NCBI RefSeq assembly: GCF_030161395.1
Contig: NZ_BSST01000001.1
Location: forward strand, 3,038,001 to 3,102,000
Direction of reading: 5' to 3'
Source of the DNA: Thalassotalea insulae
GTDB lineage: Bacteria > Pseudomonadota > Gammaproteobacteria > Enterobacterales > Alteromonadaceae
Length of the DNA stretch: 64,000 nucleotides
This document shows, one piece after another, positions 1-9,782 of the stretch. Below the pieces are notes generated by a model. It did not search any database and was not told where the DNA came from. It saw only the letters and a program-made list of their open reading frames with translations. Each line of letters begins with the position of its first letter. Within the stretch, counting starts at the first letter, position 1. A program made the translations under genes and the position numbers.

Positions 1-368
1 TACGTTCAGGCCGCACTATCTGGAAACGTAAATACTCTTCTTATCGTCCAATTGCAGTGAGTGGTAATAGCTTATTTATTACTGATGTTAAGGGACACAT
101 TTATGCGGTTGATCGTAATAATGGCCTAGAGAAATGGAGCCAATTATCGTTTACTAACCGGGGGGTAACTGGTGCTGCTGTTGTGAAAAATTACATAGTT
201 GTAGGTGATTTTGAAGGTTATTTGCACTGGCTAGATCAAGATTCAGGTGAAATCGTTGCCCGTCATCATGTCGATGGCAGTGGTATTTACGCAACTCCAA
301 CCGTCGATAACGATATACTTTATGTACAATCACGTGATGGTGATTTACAAGCGATAGAAACACCCTAA
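1..368 (+). CDS. bamB: Outer membrane assembly lipoprotein BamB, C-terminal part (5' end outside window)
   Basis: The reading frame is open from base 3 and ends at a TAA at 366-368, so only about 121 C-terminal residues are present. It shows PQQ-type beta-propeller repeats: stretches such as 'GHIYAVDRNNGLEKW' and 'GYLHWLDQDSGEIVAR' have the pattern of a strand, a D-x-x-x-G turn and a tryptophan. BamB is a periplasm-facing lipoprotein of the BAM complex that scaffolds beta-barrel insertion by BamA. The gene order bamB-der, as in Escherichia coli and relatives, supports the call. The lipoprotein signal and most blades lie upstream of the window, so completeness cannot be judged. Confidence 0.88.
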   Translation, partial: RSGRTIWKRKYSSYRPIAVSGNSLFITDVKGHIYAVDRNNGLEKWSQLSFTNRGVTGAAVVKNYIVVGDFEGYLHWLDQDSGEIVARHHVDGSGIYATPTVDNDILYVQSRDGDLQAIETP

Positions 369-391
369 CAGTTTTTATCAACTAAACTAAG

Positions 392-426
392 AACGGTTCC
401 GTCGCAATAGTGTCTTCGGAGCCGTT
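392..426 (+). terminator. Hairpin between bamB and der, possible weak terminator
   Basis: Ten-base arms at 392-401 (aacggttccg) and 417-426 (cggagccgtt) pair with one G-U and enclose a 15-base loop. The hairpin is followed by gtttgttatt, a broken T-run. It could attenuate read-through from bamB into der; the poor T-run makes a strong terminator unlikely. Confidence 0.4.
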
Positions 427-468
427 GTTTGTTATTAAACTTAATGAAAATAAATTTTTGAGGTCAAC

Positions 469-1908
469 ATGCTTCCTGTCGTCGCGCTAGTTGGACGTCC
501 CAATGTCGGTAAATCTACATTATTTAATCGATTAACTCGTAGCCGAGATGCACTGGTTGCAGATTACCCTGGCTTAACGCGCGATCGCCAATATGGTCAG
601 GCTGAGGTCGAAGAACATCCGTTCATTGTCATTGATACTGGTGGTATTCACGGTGATGAAGAAGGGATTGATGCCTTAATGGCGGAACAGTCCCTAATGG
701 CGATTGAAGAAGCGGATGCTGTGTTGTTTTTAGTCGACGCCCGAGCTGGCTTAACCTCGGCTGATATAGGTATTGCAGATCACCTGCGCAAGCAAAATAA
801 AAAAGTCTTTTTGGTGGCTAATAAAATAGATGGTATTGATGCTGATTCTGCTGTCGCTGAATTTTATCAGCTAGCGTTAGGAGAAGTGCATCAAATAGCG
901 GCTGCCCACGGCCGTGGTGTTACCCAATTATTGACGTTAGCATTAACGCCACATATTGAAGCTTTGGGTCAGGAACAAACGCCTGAGTCAGAAGCTGCGC
1001 AAGATAGTGAAGAAATAGATGCGCCAGAAGAAAACGACAAGATTAAATTGGCGATTATCGGTAAACCAAACGTTGGTAAATCAACATTAACTAATCGTAT
1101 TTTAGGGGAAGAACGGGTCGTCGTTTACGATATGCCTGGTACCACCCGTGATAGTGTCTATATTCCAATGGAACGTAATGGTCGTGAATATACCTTAATC
1201 GATACTGCTGGTATTCGTCGTCGTAAGAATGTCACCGATGTGGTAGAAAAGTATTCCGTGATTAAGACCTTGCGGGCGATAGAAGATGCTAACGTTTGCT
1301 TACTGATTATAGATGCTCACGAAGGCATTACTGATCAAGATTTAAGCTTACTAGGATTCATCTTAGAAGCTGGTCGCTCTTTAGTATTGGCGGTAAATAA
1401 ATGGGATGGTTTAGACGAACATGTCAAAGATCGGATTAAGACCGAACTTGACCGTCGTTTAGGTTTTATTGATTTTGCCCGTATTCACTTTATATCAGCA
1501 TTACATGGTACCGGGGTCGGACACCTTTATGAGTCGGTGGAAGAGGCCTTTGTGTCTGCGACTAAGCGTATTTCCACTTCTATGGTCACGAAGATTTTGG
1601 ATATGGCAGTGTTTGATCATCAGCCGCCAATGCATAATGGTCGTAGGATCAAGTTAAAATATGCCCATGCCGGTGGTTATAATCCACCGATTATCGTGAT
1701 TCATGGTAATCAAACTAAGCATTTACCGGTTTCTTATAAACGTTATTTGATGAATTATTACCGTAAATCACTCAAGGTAATGGGGACACCAATAAAAATA
1801 GAGTTTAGGGAAACGGCTAATCCATTCTCAGGTAAGAAAAAACTCAGTTATACCGATCAGAAAAAATTAGCGCGTAAAACGCAAGGTTATAAAAAAACTG
1901 ACGATTAA
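469..1908 (+). CDS. der: Ribosome-associated GTPase Der (EngA)
   Basis: Der is an essential double GTPase needed for 50S ribosomal subunit maturation. Of 479 residues, two G domains are visible. The first has a P-loop at 9-16 (GRPNVGKS), a DTGG at 56-59 and NKID at 118-121. The second has a P-loop at 198-205 (GKPNVGKS), DTAG at 245-248 and NKWD at 310-313. An acidic linker (about 170-190) separates them, and a KH-like RNA-binding domain with a basic tail (ending in lysine-rich sequence) follows from about residue 385. The length is normal for the family. The ATG is about 100 bases after bamB, with 'gagg' as a modest ribosome-binding site. Confidence 0.97.
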   Translation: MLPVVALVGRPNVGKSTLFNRLTRSRDALVADYPGLTRDRQYGQAEVEEHPFIVIDTGGIHGDEEGIDALMAEQSLMAIEEADAVLFLVDARAGLTSADIGIADHLRKQNKKVFLVANKIDGIDADSAVAEFYQLALGEVHQIAAAHGRGVTQLLTLALTPHIEALGQEQTPESEAAQDSEEIDAPEENDKIKLAIIGKPNVGKSTLTNRILGEERVVVYDMPGTTRDSVYIPMERNGREYTLIDTAGIRRRKNVTDVVEKYSVIKTLRAIEDANVCLLIIDAHEGITDQDLSLLGFILEAGRSLVLAVNKWDGLDEHVKDRIKTELDRRLGFIDFARIHFISALHGTGVGHLYESVEEAFVSATKRISTSMVTKILDMAVFDHQPPMHNGRRIKLKYAHAGGYNPPIIVIHGNQTKHLPVSYKRYLMNYYRKSLKVMGTPIKIEFRETANPFSGKKKLSYTDQKKLARKTQGYKKTDD

Positions 1909-2022
1909 CAGTTGGGTGCGGTTATTCATAGTCAAAGTTAATAAAGATTGCATTTATGCGTTATCTTGACTAGTGTAATGATTATTCCTAATAAAAATTA
2001 AGCGCTTAGTGCAACCTTAGTT

Positions 2023-2700
2023 ATGCCTTCAACTGCCGTGAAAGTAAATACCGCATCTCGTTTGCAACGAAACCTATCGCTTATGCAGGCGGGTTCTGTT
2101 GTCACAATTGATATTGCGACACCCGCCGGGCAAAAAGGTAAATTTCGCACGACTTTTGTCGGTTATCTGCCGAAGAAATACGTGCTGCTCCAGTATCCTG
2201 AGACCAGTAAAATAGGGAAGTTTAGCCACTTTATTACTCAAGGTATGGGAGTGACTGTCAGAGGTATTATCGAGCATGAGGGCGCTGTTGTCGCTTTTGT
2301 TAGTAGTATTAAACAAACGTTGCAACTGCCGTCTAAGATGATCGTGTTAGAATTTCCAAAAACCTTAAGCATGCAATGTTTGCGCAAATCGATTCGTATT
2401 GAAATAGAGCTTAATGCGAAAGTGAGAATCGAAAAAAAGTTTTGGCAGAGTTTAATTACTGATATCTCTATTAGTGGTTGTCAGCTGCTGATAGAAAACG
2501 GTGACGAAATCTTGTTAGTGCAGGATAAAGCCATAGATCTGGCGTTAGACAGCGGCGAGCTAAATAATTTAAAGCTATCAGGACAAATTTGCAGTATGAA
2601 ATCATTAGCTAATGCCATTTCTCTCGGCGTACAGTTTAATGAAAGCAGTAAAAATGCCGTGATCAAGTTACTTCATCATGTAGTGACACTCGAAGACTAA
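2023..2700 (+). CDS. PilZ-domain protein with YcgR-like N-terminal domain (c-di-GMP effector)
   Basis: This 225-residue cytoplasmic protein has an N-terminal split-barrel region (about 15-105) like the flagellar brake YcgR. It is followed by a PilZ domain with both cyclic-di-GMP binding signatures: R-x-x-x-R at R121-R125 and D-x-S-x-x-G at D147-S149-G152. Proteins of this layout bind c-di-GMP and alter motility, exopolysaccharide or surface behaviour; the target is not shown here. It stands alone between der and the convergent xseA, 115 bases after der. There is no obvious strong ribosome-binding site before the ATG. The domain call is firm; the physiological role is unknown. Confidence 0.82.
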   Translation: MPSTAVKVNTASRLQRNLSLMQAGSVVTIDIATPAGQKGKFRTTFVGYLPKKYVLLQYPETSKIGKFSHFITQGMGVTVRGIIEHEGAVVAFVSSIKQTLQLPSKMIVLEFPKTLSMQCLRKSIRIEIELNAKVRIEKKFWQSLITDISISGCQLLIENGDEILLVQDKAIDLALDSGELNNLKLSGQICSMKSLANAISLGVQFNESSKNAVIKLLHHVVTLED

Positions 2701-2720
2701 TTCATATCGAGTTAATTAAC

Positions 2721-4079
2721 TCAGCTATCAGTTAACGTGCCCGATAATTGCTCTTTTGCAGCGACCTGCGCGTGAATACGGCCATCGCTGAGTTGCACGC
2801 TAATTTGTTCATTCACTGTCACATCTTTGATTGAATTAATGATCTTTCCCTGTTGATTTCTGCTAACGCTATAGCCGCGGGCTATGGTCGCGAGTGGACT
2901 AACCAACTGTAATTGCTCTATAAGGTGAACAAACCTCTCTTGTTGATGGGTTAGATAGTTGTTAGCGGCAGAAGCAAGCTGTTTATCTAATTGCTGGCGC
3001 TGCATCATTAGTTGTTGCAACTTAGTGTTAGGAGATGCTGTTTGTAATCTTTGAGCTAACTGTTTGAGTGGGAAGCCAGCAAGCTGAGTTTTTAGCAATA
3101 TTGCTTTTGTTAATCGCAAACTGAGTTCATCGGCGCGTTGTTGGTGATTTCGCAGTATCTGCTCGGGATGCGCCTGATGTAGTCTATGTGATAAATACAG
3201 AGCGCCTTGCTTAGCATTGTTAAGTGTTCGCTGTGCTTGTTGCTGAAGCTGATGATTTAAGCGACTAAAACGCTGACGGAGCTCGCTGCTGTCTTGTGAG
3301 ACTAATTCTGCTGCGGCAGACGGAGTCGCTGCCCTGACATCGGCAACATAATCACTTAGTGTGGTATCTATTTCATGACCAACCGCGCTAATTACAGGAA
3401 TAGTACTGTTGAAAATGGCTTTCACTACCGTCTCTTCGTTAAATGACCAAAGGTCTTCTAATGAACCACCACCGCGACCGACAATTAATACGTCGCATTC
3501 ATTACGTTGATTAGCAAGTGAGATAGCGGATACGATTTCTTGTTTTGCTTGCTCTCCCTGCACTAACGCCGGGTAGATGATGATGGCGATCGCAGGGTTT
3601 CGTCTTTTGAGCACCGAAATAATATCTTTAACTGCAGCACCGCTCGGGGAGGTGACTACACCTATTGTGGTTGGCGTTGCTGGTAATAACTTTTTGTGCT
3701 GTAGAGCAAATAGTCCCTCGGCATTCAGGCGTTGTTTAAGTTGTTCATACTGCTGACGTAGTAAGCCTTCGCCAGCTTCTTCCATTAATTCGATGATCAG
3801 TTGAAAATCGCCTCTGGGTTCATACAGAGATACTTTTGCTTTTACCAGTACTTGTTGACCATTTTTAGGTTGTAGGCGCACGCGGCGGTTGTTGCCTTTG
3901 AACATCGCACACTTGACCTGAGATTTTTGATCTTTTAATGATAAATACCAATGACCTGAGCTTGCCGCAACGAAATTAGATATTTCACCAGATAACCAAA
4001 CATAATTAAGCTCACTTTCCAGTATAAACCTTACTTTTTTTGTTAGTTCACTTACTTGTAGAATGTGCTGTTGAGCCAT
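2721..4079 (-). CDS. xseA: Exodeoxyribonuclease VII large subunit
   Basis: XseA with several XseB subunits forms exonuclease VII, which degrades single-stranded DNA to oligonucleotides. The 452-residue product has the N-terminal OB-fold (about 5-105, with the conserved 'VWLSGEISNF' segment) and the catalytic core carrying 'GVVTSPSGAAVKDI' near 140-153 and the signature GRGGGSLEDLWSFNEE at 201-216. A long Gln/Leu-rich coiled-coil region (about 265-400) follows. Its arrangement, divergent from guaB, is the usual gammaproteobacterial one. xseB is not in this window. Length and motifs are typical. Confidence 0.97.
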   Translation of the reverse strand: MAQQHILQVSELTKKVRFILESELNYVWLSGEISNFVAASSGHWYLSLKDQKSQVKCAMFKGNNRRVRLQPKNGQQVLVKAKVSLYEPRGDFQLIIELMEEAGEGLLRQQYEQLKQRLNAEGLFALQHKKLLPATPTTIGVVTSPSGAAVKDIISVLKRRNPAIAIIIYPALVQGEQAKQEIVSAISLANQRNECDVLIVGRGGGSLEDLWSFNEETVVKAIFNSTIPVISAVGHEIDTTLSDYVADVRAATPSAAAELVSQDSSELRQRFSRLNHQLQQQAQRTLNNAKQGALYLSHRLHQAHPEQILRNHQQRADELSLRLTKAILLKTQLAGFPLKQLAQRLQTASPNTKLQQLMMQRQQLDKQLASAANNYLTHQQERFVHLIEQLQLVSPLATIARGYSVSRNQQGKIINSIKDVTVNEQISVQLSDGRIHAQVAAKEQLSGTLTDS

Positions 4080-4180
4080 AAAAGAGTGCTTTTTCAGGTG
4101 TTAAGGACGAATTTAGCCCATATTATCTAATTGTCTAGGTAAATAACAGGGAGTTTTTTAATAAAAAACGAAAATTTAAG

Positions 4181-4209
4181 TTGTTCTTAGTTAATAAAAC
4201 GGTTAAAAT
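4181..4209 (+). promoter_or_regulatory. Candidate sigma-70 promoter for guaB-guaA
   Basis: A -35-like ttgttc (4181-4186) and a -10-like taaaat (4204-4209) are separated by exactly 17 bases in the 180-base gap between the divergent xseA and guaB. The predicted start would give a 5' leader of about 45 bases before the guaB ATG at 4260. This is a pattern match only. Confidence 0.5.
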
Positions 4210-4259
4210 TCTGCCGCAATATTTCCTCCCTAACCACACCTATTTAGAGAGATGTTGCG

Positions 4260-5732
4260 ATGCTTAGAATTGCCCAAGAAGCCTTAACTTTTGATGATGT
4301 ACTATTAGTACCTGCCCATTCAACCGTACTGCCTCACACAGCTGAGTTAAAAACTCAATTAACACGTAAAATTAGTTTAAATGTGCCTATGGTTTCCGCC
4401 TCTATGGATACGGTAACTGAAGCGCGTTTAGCGATCACTTTGGCACAAGAAGGTGGTCTTGGCTTTATTCATAAGAATATGACTATTGCTGAACAAGCAA
4501 AAAATGTTTCGTTAGTGAAAAAATATGAAAGTGGTATTGTCTCTGATCCTGTGACTGTTAACCCTGACGCTACCATTAACACTGTGATTGAGTTAGCACA
4601 AGAGCTTGGTTTTTCAGGCTTCCCTGTGGTGGACAAGGATAATAATCTGGTCGGTATTATTACCGGTCGGGATCTACGTTTTGAATCAGACTTATCTAAG
4701 CCAGTATCCGCATTAATGACGCGTAAAGAACGTTTGGTGACGGTGGAAGAAGGGGCTGAACGAGAAGAAATTTTACGTTTAATGCATGAGCATCGTATTG
4801 AAAAAATCTTAATGATAGACGGTGCCTTTAAACTAAAAGGCCTGATCACAGTAAAAGATTACCAAAAAGCAGAAAGCAAGCCGAATGCTTGTAAAGATGA
4901 ATTAGGTCGCTTACGTGTTGGTGCTGCGGTAGGTGTTGGTGCCGGTACGGATGAGCGTATCGATGCTTTGGTTGCTGCTGGTGTTGATATATTGCTAATT
5001 GATACCTCGCATGGTCATTCACAAGGTGTTATTGATCGTGTTAAACAAACTCGCCAAAAGTACCCTGAGCTACAAATTGTTGCCGGTAATGTCGCAACTG
5101 GCGCAGGTGCTAAAGCGTTAGCCGATGCTGGTGTTGATGCCGTTAAAGTGGGCATAGGTCCTGGTTCTATTTGTACGACACGTATCGTTACCGGTGTTGG
5201 TGTGCCGCAACTAACTGCTATTTCTAATGCGGTAGATGCCTTAAAAGGCACTGGCATCCCTGTGATTGCCGATGGTGGTATTCGCTTTTCGGGTGATATA
5301 GCTAAGGCGTTAGTTGCTGGTGCTCATTGCGTTATGGTTGGCAGCATGTTTGCCGGTACCGAAGAATCACCAGGTGAAGTAGAGCTTTATCAAGGCCGTT
5401 ATTATAAGTCTTATCGTGGCATGGGCTCGTTAGGGGCAATGTCACAAAAAGAAGGCTCCAGTGACCGTTATTTCCAAAAGTCGGATGGTGAGGCGGATAA
5501 GTTAGTACCCGAGGGTATTGAAGGTCGCGTCGCTTATAAAGGACCTGTTGCTGCTATTATTCATCAGCAGATGGGCGGTTTGCGTTCATCTATGGGCTTA
5601 ACTGGTTCTGCCAATATTGAAGAAATGCGTACTAAGCCTGAGTTTATGAAGATCACGGCGGCAGGTATGGGTGAATCACATGTTCATGATGTAACCATAA
5701 CCAAAGAAGCTCCTAACTATCGTATGGGCTAA
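4260..5732 (+). CDS. guaB: Inosine-5'-monophosphate dehydrogenase
   Basis: GuaB oxidises IMP to XMP with NAD+, the rate-limiting step to guanine nucleotides. The 490-residue product has a TIM-barrel split by two CBS domains (about 93-205; 'GIITGRDLRFESD' and 'GLITVKDYQKA' end each). The catalytic cysteine is C305 in GPGSICTTR, the same number as I recall for E. coli GuaB. The flap with 'YRGMGSLGAM' and the C-terminal barrel strands are present. It is followed 138 bases later by guaA, presumably as one transcript. The ATG follows a weak agagaga ribosome-binding site. Confidence 0.98.
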   Translation: MLRIAQEALTFDDVLLVPAHSTVLPHTAELKTQLTRKISLNVPMVSASMDTVTEARLAITLAQEGGLGFIHKNMTIAEQAKNVSLVKKYESGIVSDPVTVNPDATINTVIELAQELGFSGFPVVDKDNNLVGIITGRDLRFESDLSKPVSALMTRKERLVTVEEGAEREEILRLMHEHRIEKILMIDGAFKLKGLITVKDYQKAESKPNACKDELGRLRVGAAVGVGAGTDERIDALVAAGVDILLIDTSHGHSQGVIDRVKQTRQKYPELQIVAGNVATGAGAKALADAGVDAVKVGIGPGSICTTRIVTGVGVPQLTAISNAVDALKGTGIPVIADGGIRFSGDIAKALVAGAHCVMVGSMFAGTEESPGEVELYQGRYYKSYRGMGSLGAMSQKEGSSDRYFQKSDGEADKLVPEGIEGRVAYKGPVAAIIHQQMGGLRSSMGLTGSANIEEMRTKPEFMKITAAGMGESHVHDVTITKEAPNYRMG

Positions 5733-5800
5733 ATTGAACAGATTACTTCCTTTGCTATCACTATGCAGAAGTGGATCTACAATTGAATTAACAATTTTTC

Positions 5801-5835
5801 ACAGGCTGAGCTGTAGATATGGTGGCTCAGCCTGT
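5801..5835 (+). other. Perfect 11-bp inverted repeat between guaB and guaA
   Basis: The arms acaggctgagc (5801-5811) and gctcagcctgt (5825-5835) are exact complements around a 13-base loop. They lie 36 bases upstream of the guaA ATG. The following sequence (tcatttatta) is not a clean T-run, so this looks more like an intercistronic mRNA-processing or attenuation hairpin than a full terminator. Confidence 0.6.
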
Positions 5836-5870
5836 TCATTTATTAACGCATATTATTAGGAACAAAACAC

Positions 5871-7448
5871 ATGAGCAGAGATATTCATGATCACCGCATA
5901 CTAATATTAGATTTTGGTTCCCAGTACACCCAGTTAATTGCACGTCGTGTGCGTGAAATTGGTGTGTATTGTGAGCTTTGGGCTTGGGATGTTAGTGAAG
6001 CTCAAATTAAAGCATTTAACCCTACCGGTATTATTTTAGCCGGTGGTCCTGAGTCAGTCACTGAGGATAACTCCCCACGTGCGCCTGAATATGTGTTCAA
6101 TGCCAGTGTACCTGTACTTGGTATTTGTTATGGCATGCAAACGATGGCTGAGCAATTGGGTGGTGGGGTTGAAAGCTCATCACATAAAGAGTTTGGTTAT
6201 GCATCGGTAGAAGTGATTGAGCAGTCAAACTTATTTAAAAATATCGAAGATTCTGTTGGTAGTAATGGTAATGCCTTGTTAGATGTTTGGATGAGTCATG
6301 GTGATAAGGTTTCACAAATCCCTGAAGGCTTTACTACGATTGCGCAAACACCAAGCTGTAAATATGCCGCAATGGCCAATGAAGATAAACAGTTTTATGG
6401 TGTGCAGTTCCACCCGGAAGTTACACATACTAAACAAGGGATGCGCATTTTAGAACATTTCGTTATCGATATTTGTCAATGTGAAAAGCTATGGACATCA
6501 GCATCTATTATTGAAAATGCGATAGAAAAAATTAAAGCGCAAGTTGGTGATGAAGAAGTAGTATTAGGCCTTTCTGGCGGTGTTGATTCATCTGTCGTCG
6601 CTATGCTGTTACATCGAGCTATTGGTGACAAATTAACTTGTGTTTTTGTTGATAATGGCTTGCTACGTTTAAATGAAGGTCAGCAAGTAATGGAAATGTT
6701 TGGCGATCATTTTGGTCTGAATATTATCCATATTAATGCAGAACAGCGTTTCTTAGAACGTTTATCTTCCGAGGCAGATCCAGAGAAAAAACGTAAAATT
6801 ATCGGTAATGTCTTCGTTGAAATTTTTGATGAAGAAGCGGGCAAACTTGTTAATGCAAAATGGTTAGCTCAAGGTACTATCTATCCGGATGTTATTGAAT
6901 CAGCGGCCTCTGCTACTGGTAAAGCGCATGTCATTAAGTCACATCATAATGTTGGTGGTTTACCTGAAGACATGGAGTTAGGCTTAGTTGAGCCGTTACG
7001 TGAACTGTTTAAAGATGAAGTACGTAAAATTGGTTTAGAGCTAGGTTTACCATACAACATGCTTTACCGCCACCCATTCCCAGGTCCTGGTTTAGGGGTT
7101 CGCATTCTAGGGGAAGTGAAAAAAGAGTATGCCGACTTATTACGTCGTGCTGATGCTATCTTCATTGAAGAACTTCATAACCATGATTTATATAACAAGG
7201 TCAGTCAGGCGTTTACCGTATTCTTGCCAGTACGTTCGGTTGGCGTAATGGGGGATGGCCGTAAATATGATTGGGTGGTGAGTTTACGCGCAGTCGAAAC
7301 GATCGACTTTATGACCGCACATTGGGCGCATTTACCGTATGACTTCTTAGGTTTAGTCTCAAACCGTATTATCAATGAAATCGACGGTATCTCTCGCGTG
7401 GTTTACGATATTTCTGGTAAACCTCCTGCGACGATTGAGTGGGAATAA
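5871..7448 (+). CDS. guaA: GMP synthase (glutamine-hydrolysing)
   Basis: GuaA aminates XMP to GMP using glutamine and ATP. The 525-residue protein has an N-terminal class I glutamine amidotransferase with nucleophile C86 in GICYGMQ and the His/Glu partners H181 and E183 in QFHPEV. The ATP-pyrophosphatase domain has the PP-loop SGGVDSS at 235-241. The C-terminal dimerisation domain ends in the conserved 'PPATIEWE'. Length is canonical. It follows guaB as in most gammaproteobacteria, and a strong intrinsic terminator follows the stop. Confidence 0.98.
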   Translation: MSRDIHDHRILILDFGSQYTQLIARRVREIGVYCELWAWDVSEAQIKAFNPTGIILAGGPESVTEDNSPRAPEYVFNASVPVLGICYGMQTMAEQLGGGVESSSHKEFGYASVEVIEQSNLFKNIEDSVGSNGNALLDVWMSHGDKVSQIPEGFTTIAQTPSCKYAAMANEDKQFYGVQFHPEVTHTKQGMRILEHFVIDICQCEKLWTSASIIENAIEKIKAQVGDEEVVLGLSGGVDSSVVAMLLHRAIGDKLTCVFVDNGLLRLNEGQQVMEMFGDHFGLNIIHINAEQRFLERLSSEADPEKKRKIIGNVFVEIFDEEAGKLVNAKWLAQGTIYPDVIESAASATGKAHVIKSHHNVGGLPEDMELGLVEPLRELFKDEVRKIGLELGLPYNMLYRHPFPGPGLGVRILGEVKKEYADLLRRADAIFIEELHNHDLYNKVSQAFTVFLPVRSVGVMGDGRKYDWVVSLRAVETIDFMTAHWAHLPYDFLGLVSNRIINEIDGISRVVYDISGKPPATIEWE

Positions 7449-7480
7449 GCAATAGCGACTATGCCCAATTAATCATTGTT

Positions 7481-7507
7481 AAAAAGCCTCGTTAGAGGCT
7501 TTTTTTA
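7481..7507 (+). terminator. Rho-independent terminator after guaA
   Basis: The stem aaaaagcctc / gaggcttttt (7481-7490 and 7495-7504) has a 4-base loop (gtta) and runs into seven T residues. It lies 33 bases after the guaA stop. Confidence 0.88.
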
Positions 7508-7695
7508 TAACGTAAATAAATCATTTCCGCTATGAAATTATCTGAAACATTTAGTGACAACATACTGGCTATTGTTGATAATTAGCGCTAGTTGATAAGC
7601 GTTCAATGGATTGAAGGAATCTTTTTGAATATCCGTATTTAGTGACGTTTAAATTATTAACAATCATTCAATTATAAAAACAAGGAACCTTTTCT

Positions 7696-9654
7696 ATGTT
7701 AAGAAGCGTTATTTTAATTTTGTCGCTTTTTATTGCAGCTTCGCAAGCGATGGCTAAATCGCAGCAAATTCCATTAGAGTATTTTAATCATTTACCCGCG
7801 GTTGAACAGCCGTCTATCTCCCCAGATGGTAAACACATTGCGGTGATATTAAATCAGGCTGAATTTACTCAAGTGGCGATTGTTGATTATGATAACCACT
7901 CAAATGTTCAGGTAATTTTACAATTAGGCGCTGATAAATATCGGATTGATGAGCTTGATTGGGCTAATGATGAGCGCATCTTAGTGACTGTTAGCCAACC
8001 GTACAAAATAGAAAATTATCGTTTAAGAACTACTCACCTCTATTCTGCCTCTATTGATGGTAAAGATGTCTTTGAACTGAGGCAAAGAGCATCAAAAGGG
8101 CAATCTAAGCTAGATTTTTATTTTGCCAGCCCAGAGTTATTAAGTTTGCTACAAGATGATTCTGAGCATGTCTTGGTAACGATTAATGATCGCAGGGATA
8201 ATAATTATAGTTCTGTATTTAAAGTCAATGTCACTAATGGTGAGTTTGAAAAATATCTTCCTAATGGTAACCGTATTGTAAACTGGGGAGTGACACCTAA
8301 AGGTGGAGTTTTGTTGGCGATAGGTGTCGATAAAGATCCTGATACCGATATTAGTTATATTTATACACGTAAAGATTCTACAGCTGATTGGCAATTGGTG
8401 AAAACGAGAGAGTCATATAAAACAGAAACTTTTTCTCCCCAGCTCTATGATCCTGTGACTAACACGATTATTGTATTAAGCGATCATATCGAAGACGAAA
8501 GTAAGCCCAGAAAAACAGCGCTTTGGAAGTATGATATTAAGCAAAACAAATTTGTTGAACTATTAGGGGAAGCACCTGATGGTTATGATGTTACTGGCAC
8601 TATTACGCGGTTAGAAGGTAATGAACGTAATATTATAGGATTTACTTATAATGATGGCTTTGTTCAGCGTAAGTATTTTAATAATACTAGCGATTTATTG
8701 TCCCAACAAATTGCTCAGCTGTTTTCAAAGAAAGGATTGACAGCAACACTTTGGGATTGGGATCGAGCAAAAAACCATTATATCGTAGCCACAGTCAGTG
8801 ATACTAAACCGGTTAAATTTTATTTGTTTGATAAACAAAATAAAAAACTTAATCCCTGGTATGGTCAATATCCAAGGCTAAACAAAGTGCAATTGACAAG
8901 GGTGCAACCTTTTTATTTTGAAGCTAGGGATGGAATGAAATTAAATGGCTACCTGACATTACCTGAAAATGTAAAAAATCCACCGGTCGTATTGTTTCCT
9001 CATGGCGGTCCTTTTGCGCGTGATAGTCAGTATTTTAATCCTTTTGTGCAAATGTTTGCCAGTCGAGGCTATGCGGTATTGCAGGTGAACTTCCGTGGCT
9101 CTACGGGGTTTGGTAATGATTATGAAACAGCTGGTTATTTGCAATGGGGGAAGAAAATGCAAACCGATCTTATTGATGCATTAGATTGGGTCGCAGAAAA
9201 AAAACTAGCAAATACCGAAAGTGCCTGTATTGTTGGTGCCAGTTATGGCGGGTATGCTGCGTTAGTTGCTGGCTATCAAACCCCTAAAAGGTTTAAATGT
9301 ATTGCTAGTATTGCAGGGATTGCTGATTTAACGTCACAAATTGATCAGTGGAAGCGATTAGGTTATCGAAATTATGTTACTAATGCGGTGAGTACGGATA
9401 TAAAAGAGCAAAAACAATTGTCGCCAGTAGAGCATGCAGACAAGTTTAAAGCACCTGTATTATTAATCCATGGTAAGGCTGATACCAGAGTGAGTTTTTA
9501 TCAATCTGAAGCCATGTTTGATGCCTTGGAAAAAGCGGATAAAGAAGTGACTTTTGAGCTCTTTGATTTTGGTACCCATCATTTAAATGATTCGGAAAAC
9601 TTACGCAGAACCATGATTTTATTGGATGCATTTTTAGCGGATAATTTGGGGTAG
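7696..9654 (+). CDS. Secreted S9-family (prolyl oligopeptidase/DPP-like) serine peptidase
   Basis: The 652-residue product begins with a signal peptide (about 1-20, ending AMA-K), so it is exported. Residues about 30-390 form a divergent beta-propeller lid. The C-terminal alpha/beta-hydrolase domain has the nucleophile S516 in GASYGG, the aspartate D596 in HGKADTRV and a histidine at H628 or H629 in GTHHLN. The oxyanion 'HGGP' motif precedes it near 436-439. Such enzymes cleave short peptides, often after proline or as dipeptidyl peptidases; specificity cannot be read here. It is monocistronic, with terminators before and after. Together with the M4 protease near 53 kb it fits peptide-scavenging nutrition. 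Confidence 0.9.
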   Translation: MLRSVILILSLFIAASQAMAKSQQIPLEYFNHLPAVEQPSISPDGKHIAVILNQAEFTQVAIVDYDNHSNVQVILQLGADKYRIDELDWANDERILVTVSQPYKIENYRLRTTHLYSASIDGKDVFELRQRASKGQSKLDFYFASPELLSLLQDDSEHVLVTINDRRDNNYSSVFKVNVTNGEFEKYLPNGNRIVNWGVTPKGGVLLAIGVDKDPDTDISYIYTRKDSTADWQLVKTRESYKTETFSPQLYDPVTNTIIVLSDHIEDESKPRKTALWKYDIKQNKFVELLGEAPDGYDVTGTITRLEGNERNIIGFTYNDGFVQRKYFNNTSDLLSQQIAQLFSKKGLTATLWDWDRAKNHYIVATVSDTKPVKFYLFDKQNKKLNPWYGQYPRLNKVQLTRVQPFYFEARDGMKLNGYLTLPENVKNPPVVLFPHGGPFARDSQYFNPFVQMFASRGYAVLQVNFRGSTGFGNDYETAGYLQWGKKMQTDLIDALDWVAEKKLANTESACIVGASYGGYAALVAGYQTPKRFKCIASIAGIADLTSQIDQWKRLGYRNYVTNAVSTDIKEQKQLSPVEHADKFKAPVLLIHGKADTRVSFYQSEAMFDALEKADKEVTFELFDFGTHHLNDSENLRRTMILLDAFLADNLG

Positions 9655-9687
9655 TTTTTTATTAAATAGTAGCATTTCGTTATTAGT

Positions 9688-9729
9688 AAAAAAAACACCA
9701 CTGTAATAATTTACAGTGGTGTTTTTTTT
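9688..9729 (+). terminator. Rho-independent terminator after the S9 peptidase gene
   Basis: A long stem (aacaccactgtaa / ttacagtggtgtt) with a taat loop is flanked by an A-run on the left and a run of eight T on the right, so it can work in either direction. It lies 34 bases after the peptidase stop. Confidence 0.9.
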
Positions 9730-9782
9730 ATATACACTCATCACGTATATTAAATACGGAACTATGAGTTAAAGGAGTAATT

